A stretch of 9,923 nucleotides of DNA, from assembly GCA_016199025.1 (NCBI GenBank), contig JACQHM010000247.1:1-9923 (forward strand), in the 5' to 3' direction. The notes beneath the pieces were generated by a model that saw only the letters and a program-made list of their open reading frames with translations, was not told the DNA's origin and did not search any database. Source of the stretch: Candidatus Methylomirabilota bacterium (GTDB lineage: Bacteria > Methylomirabilota > Methylomirabilia > Methylomirabilales > JACQHM01). This document shows positions 6,524 to 9,923 of this stretch, in pieces (position 1 is the first letter of the stretch; every line of letters starts with the position of its first letter). Made by a program: the position numbers and the translations under genes.

Positions 6524-7453
6524 TCATTCCCCCCTGGCGTAGGGGATGCCCAGGGCGGCGGGGGCGCCGATCCTCCGCCGCACGGTCTCCCTGGTGGCCA
6601 CCACCAGCACCAGGACGGTGAAGACGTAGGGGGTCATCATCAAGAGGTAAGTCGGGAGCCCCACGCCCAGGGCCTGGAGGCGGAGCTGGAGGGCTTGGAC
6701 CCCGCCGAAGAGATAGGCCCCGAGAGCCACCCGGACCGGGTCCCATGTGCCGAAGATGACGATGGCCAGGGCGATCCACCCCCGGCCGGCGGTCATGTTC
6801 TCGATCCACATGTGCGTGTAAGCTAAAGAGAGGTAGGCCCCTCCCAGACCGGCCAGGAGGCCGCCGGCCAGCACACACAGGTAGCGGGTCAAGGCCACCC
6901 CGACCCCCATGGCGTCGGCGCTCTCTGGGCTCTCCCCTACCGCCCTGACGTTCAGCCCAGGCCTCGTCCGGTACAACAGGAACCAGAACAGCGGGATCAG
7001 TGGATAGGTCAGGTAGACCATGGGATCGTGCTGGAAGAAAATGGTACCCACCAAGGGAAGATCGCCGAAAACCGACACCCTGGTCGGAGGGAACCCCTCG
7101 GCGGGGACGCCGATATAAGGCTTCCCCAAAAAGCCGCTCACCCCGGTTCCGAAGATTGTGAGGGCCAGGCCGCTCACCACCTGGTTGGCGCGGAGCGTGA
7201 TGGTGAGAAAAGCATGGATGAGGCTGACCATTGTCCCGGCCAATCCGGCGGCCAGGAGGCCCAGCCACGGCTCGCCGGTCTTTTGGGTGGTCATGAACCC
7301 CACGAGGGCCCCGACGAGCATCATCCCCTCCACGCCGAGGTTCAGCACGCCGGAACGTTCTGCCATCAGCTCCCCCAGGGCAGCAAACAGGATCGGCGTG
7401 CCCGCCCGAACAGCCGCAGCCAACGTCAAGAGGATAAGCGGCCAAAGCTCCAT
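6524..7453 (-). CDS. ABC transporter permease, NupQ/BmpF-like (second permease)
   Basis: A membrane protein of about 309 residues in the BPD_transp_2 (branched-chain amino acid/sugar/nucleoside) permease family. It resembles the shorter partner of NupP-type pairs. The hallmark segment is TPILFAALGELMAERSGVLN followed by LGVEGMMLVGALVGF, which is characteristic of this subfamily. About eight to nine hydrophobic segments follow (for example MVYLTYPLIPLFWFLLY, YLCVLAGGLLAGLGGAYLSL, YLLMMTPYVFTVLVLVV). A conserved GL-NVRAVGESPESADAMGV loop is the likely contact with the ATPase. I prefer the ATG at 7453: a GGGGGAGA element precedes it by about 7 nt and the protein then begins MELWPLILL like its relatives. 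The in-frame ATG at 7489 would add 12 residues and create a 4-bp ATGA overlap with the upstream permease stop, so it remains possible. Confidence 0.88.
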   Translation of the reverse strand: MELWPLILLTLAAAVRAGTPILFAALGELMAERSGVLNLGVEGMMLVGALVGFMTTQKTGEPWLGLLAAGLAGTMVSLIHAFLTITLRANQVVSGLALTIFGTGVSGFLGKPYIGVPAEGFPPTRVSVFGDLPLVGTIFFQHDPMVYLTYPLIPLFWFLLYRTRPGLNVRAVGESPESADAMGVGVALTRYLCVLAGGLLAGLGGAYLSLAYTHMWIENMTAGRGWIALAIVIFGTWDPVRVALGAYLFGGVQALQLRLQALGVGLPTYLLMMTPYVFTVLVLVVATRETVRRRIGAPAALGIPYARGE

Positions 7454-7485
7454 CAGTGATTCTCCCCCCTCGGGCCTCGTACGGC

Positions 7486-8568
7486 TCATGTTTTGGCCCG
7501 TGACGAGCCTCGCCTCCTCAGGATGAGCCGGTAGCCGGAGAGGACCTCCATCCCTAAGACGAAGAAGAGGATGAGGCCCTGGAGGATATAGGTCATCGTG
7601 ACGGGGAGCCCCATGGCAATCTGCAGCATGTCTCCTCCCACGAGGAGCCCGCCCAGGAGAACGCTCACTCCCACCACGGCCCAGGGATTCAAACGGGCAA
7701 GCCAGGCGACGATGATGGCCGTGTAGCCGTAGCCGGGGGAGAGGCCGTGCTTGAGACGGCCCTGGATGCCCGCCACCTCCGAGAGGCCGGCCAACCCCGC
7801 CAGCCCGCCACTGAGCGCCAGAACCAGGAGCGTGACCTTCGGGATGTTCATCCCTGCATACCTGGCCGCCCTCGGGTTCAGACCGATGATCCGGATCTCA
7901 TACCCTACGCGCGTCCGCCAGAGGAGGACCGCCAGGAGACCGGCCGCCGCGAGGCCCAAGGCCAACCCCAGGTGGATGCGGCTTCCCGGAAGCTTCAGGA
8001 GACGGGCGGCGGGAGGAAACGGCGCCGTGAAGGGGAAGCCGAACCCGTGAGGGTCCTTCCAGGGCCCGTACACCAGGAAGTCCATCCAGAGGATGGCGAT
8101 GTAGTTCATCATGAGGGTGGTAATGATCTCGTTCAGCCCAGCGTACACCTTGAGGGTCGCCGGGATGAGGCCCCACGCGGCTCCCGCGAAAAAGGCGGCC
8201 AGGATCATGAGGGGCTGAAGGAGAGGGGCTGGAAGGTCCGGGGCGTTCAGGGCGACCCAGGTGGCCCCGAGCGCCCCCAGGTGGAGCTGCCCCTCGGCGC
8301 CGATATTCCAGAAAAGCATCCGAAAGGCGAGCGCCACTCCCAGCCCGGCCAGGAGGAGGGGGATCGCCTTGACCACGGTCTCGGAGAGGCCATAGAGGCT
8401 GCCGAAGGCCCCCAGGGCCATCTCTTTGTACGCCTCCCACGGGTTGGTGCCCGCGATGGCCAGCACCACCCCCCCCGCCGGGAGGGCCAGGGCCACCGAC
8501 AGGGCGGGCAGGAGGGGCACCCAGGGGGTGGGCTCCAGGCGTTTCTCCAGCGACAGGGAGAGGGTCAC
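7486..8568 (-). CDS. ABC transporter permease, NupP/BmpE-like (first permease)
   Basis: A 360-residue inner-membrane permease of the BPD_transp_2 family, the longer partner of the pair. After a short cytoplasmic N-terminus it has a hydrophobic segment, a periplasmic loop with TNPWEAYKEMALGAFGS, and the family signature AFRMLFWNIGAEGQLHLGAL. Further hydrophobic segments include LLLAGLGVALAF, LAGLAGLSEVAG and AIIVAWLARLNPWAVVGVSV. The NEIITTLMMNYIA segment and the LNPRAARYAGMNI loop are also typical of nucleoside-type permeases. The start is GTG at 8568, overlapping the stop of the ATPase gene in a GTGA quartet, with a perfect GGAGGTG (8580-8574) 5 nt upstream. Tight coupling to the ATPase fits a stoichiometric complex. 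It should pair with the second permease to form the translocation channel. Confidence 0.92.
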   Translation of the reverse strand: MTLSLSLEKRLEPTPWVPLLPALSVALALPAGGVVLAIAGTNPWEAYKEMALGAFGSLYGLSETVVKAIPLLLAGLGVALAFRMLFWNIGAEGQLHLGALGATWVALNAPDLPAPLLQPLMILAAFFAGAAWGLIPATLKVYAGLNEIITTLMMNYIAILWMDFLVYGPWKDPHGFGFPFTAPFPPAARLLKLPGSRIHLGLALGLAAAGLLAVLLWRTRVGYEIRIIGLNPRAARYAGMNIPKVTLLVLALSGGLAGLAGLSEVAGIQGRLKHGLSPGYGYTAIIVAWLARLNPWAVVGVSVLLGGLLVGGDMLQIAMGLPVTMTYILQGLILFFVLGMEVLSGYRLILRRRGSSRAKT

Positions 8569-9923
8569 GGCCTCACCTCCGACGGGGGAGGCTTTTCTCC
8601 CCGGCGTATGCCGGCCATCATCAGCCCGATCGTCTCCAAGTCTGCGTCCTCGCGTTTCATGAGGCCCATGATCTCCCCCTCGTACATGACAGCGATCTGG
8701 TCGGAGAGGCTGAAGATCTCGTCCAAATCCTCGGAGATCAAGAGGACCGCGGCTCCCCGTTGGCGTTGGAAAAGAAGCAGGCGGCGGATCGCTTCTTCCG
8801 CCCCCACATCCAGCCCCCTGGTCGGGTAGGAGGCTAAGAGGAGGACCGGGTCAGTCGAAAGCTCCCGGGCCAGGAGGAGGCGTTGGAGGTTCCCGCCGGA
8901 AAGGACACGGACGGGGGCGTCGGGCCTTGGTGCCGCCACGTGAAACGTTTCCAGAAGCCGTCTCCCCTGATCCCACGCCGCCTGGTAATCCAGCAGGGGG
9001 CCGCGGGCGAGCGGCGGGGTTCGGTAGGCTTTCAAAAGGAGGTTCTCCAGGATGCTGGCCTCCGGGACGAGTCCCATGCCCTGCCGATCCTCAGGGAGAT
9101 AGCTCACCCCCTGGGCGATGATCTCCCCGGGGGGGGCATTGGTCATGTCCCGATCCCGAATCTTGACTTGGCCGGCCGTGGCTGGGCGAAGGCCCGCGAT
9201 GACCTCCCCTAGCTCCCGTTGGCCGTTCCCCGCCACCCCTGCGATCCCCAGGACCTCCCCCGCCCGGACCTCCAGGGTGATGCCCTTTAAGGCTGGGAGG
9301 CCCTTGTCGTTCTTGGCCGAGAGGTTTGTGACCGACAGGATCACCTCACCTGGGGCCGACGGAGGGCGCTCCATCGGGATGAGCATCTCCCTTCCTACCA
9401 TGAGCCTGGCCAGGTGGTCTCTGGTGGCCTCCTCCCGGTCCAGGGTGGCCACCACCGTTCCCTGACGGAGGACGGTGATCCGATCGGCGATGGCCATGAC
9501 CTCGTCCAGCTTGTGGGTGATGAAGATGATGGCGTGCCCCTCCCCGGCCATCGACCGTAAGGTCATAAAGAGTTCCCCGGCCTCCTGGGGGGTGAGGACC
9601 GAGGTGGGCTCATCAAGGATCAGGATCCGGGCCCCGCGGTAGAGGAGCTTCAGGATCTCCACCCGCTGCTGTTCACCCACTGAAAGCTGCCACACCTTGG
9701 CCTTGGGATCGACCTTGAGGCGATAGCGGGAGGCCAGCTCCTCGATGCGGGATTCAATGGCCTGGATCCTCAAGAAGAACCGGGGTGAGGAGAGGCCCAG
9801 GATGACGTTCTCCGCCACCGTCAGGGAGGGGACCAGGGTGAAGTGCTGGAACACCATGCCGATGCCGAGCCTGATGGCCTCCTGGGGCGCCCGCACCTCC
9901 ACCCTTTTTCCCTCGATCAGCAC
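8565..9923 (-). CDS. ABC transporter ATP-binding protein with two NBDs, NupO-like (partial, 5' end outside window)
   Basis: 452 codons are visible, open to the right edge. The first visible codon (GTG) is probably internal, because the Walker A motif of the first domain is missing. The first NBD has the Q-loop (MVFQHFTLVPSLTVAENV), signature LSVGEQQR, Walker B LILDEPTS and H-loop THKLDE, so it should hydrolyse ATP. The second NBD has a degenerate P-loop (GVAGNGQRE, no GK[ST]), signature LSGGNLQR, an altered Walker B region (ASYPTRGLD) and Glu in place of the H-loop His (ISEDLDE). This asymmetry is usual for sugar/nucleoside-type tandem ABC ATPases and is not decay. It energises the two permeases downstream, with which it overlaps by 4 bp. 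The operon promoter must lie beyond the window. Confidence 0.93.
   Translation of the reverse strand: MLIEGKRVEVRAPQEAIRLGIGMVFQHFTLVPSLTVAENVILGLSSPRFFLRIQAIESRIEELASRYRLKVDPKAKVWQLSVGEQQRVEILKLLYRGARILILDEPTSVLTPQEAGELFMTLRSMAGEGHAIIFITHKLDEVMAIADRITVLRQGTVVATLDREEATRDHLARLMVGREMLIPMERPPSAPGEVILSVTNLSAKNDKGLPALKGITLEVRAGEVLGIAGVAGNGQRELGEVIAGLRPATAGQVKIRDRDMTNAPPGEIIAQGVSYLPEDRQGMGLVPEASILENLLLKAYRTPPLARGPLLDYQAAWDQGRRLLETFHVAAPRPDAPVRVLSGGNLQRLLLARELSTDPVLLLASYPTRGLDVGAEEAIRRLLLFQRQRGAAVLLISEDLDEIFSLSDQIAVMYEGEIMGLMKREDADLETIGLMMAGIRRGEKPPPSEVRP

Noticed and set aside
7747..8829. Plus-strand frame of 360 codons
   Set aside because: It is antisense to the permease and ATPase genes. Its charged low-complexity composition is typical of a shadow frame in GC-rich DNA.
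8565..9340. Decay of the second NBD because the GK[ST] and H-loop His are missing
   Set aside because: A degenerate second P-loop and altered Walker B are normal in NupO/BmpG-type tandem ATPases.

Overview
This is a GC-rich chromosomal window in which every gene I can support lies on the minus strand. In transcription order (high to low coordinates) it holds a four-gene BMP-type (nucleoside-like) ABC importer, a periplasmic thioredoxin-fold protein with an in-frame UGA at its catalytic cysteine, and a pair of P-loop ATPases, the second carrying TPR repeats. The frequent GTG starts, strong GGAGG-type ribosome binding sites, high GC and Sec-type signal peptides without a lipobox fit a diderm bacterium such as a deltaproteobacterium or a member of the NC10/Rokubacteria group. 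The sequence alone does not settle the taxon. If the selenoprotein call is right, the host must also carry the SelA/SelB/SelC/SelD machinery.

Layout. 9923-8565: ABC ATPase with two nucleotide-binding domains, 5' end outside the window. 8568-7486 and 7453-6524: two permeases. 6353-5280: substrate-binding protein. The first genes are joined by GTGA/ATGA-style overlaps. The last gap, between the second permease and the binding protein, holds a large imperfect inverted repeat. 5061-3979: a 360-residue protein with two thioredoxin-like domains, interrupted in frame by TGA at 4845-4843. This UGA stands where the first Cys of the CxxC motif should be (giving U-P-V-C). It is followed 2 nt later by a 14-bp hairpin with a GGUC apical loop, which is the signature of a bacterial SECIS element. 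A simple gene caller would split this gene into a 72-residue and a 247-residue piece. A Rho-independent terminator follows at 3950-3923.

3663-1: an ATPase pair expressed from a recognisable promoter (TTGACA / TATAAA). Two abutting 16-bp repeats, one of them palindromic, overlap its spacer and -10, so repression is likely. The two ATPase genes overlap by 17 bp. The second runs off the left edge and has a P-loop domain, a winged helix and TPRs, including 204-bp near-identical internal duplications.

The main discovery is the TlpA-like selenoprotein, with an active Sec domain followed by a second thioredoxin domain that has lost its CxxC. Next is the operator-controlled ATPase/ATPase-TPR pair, whose function I cannot name.
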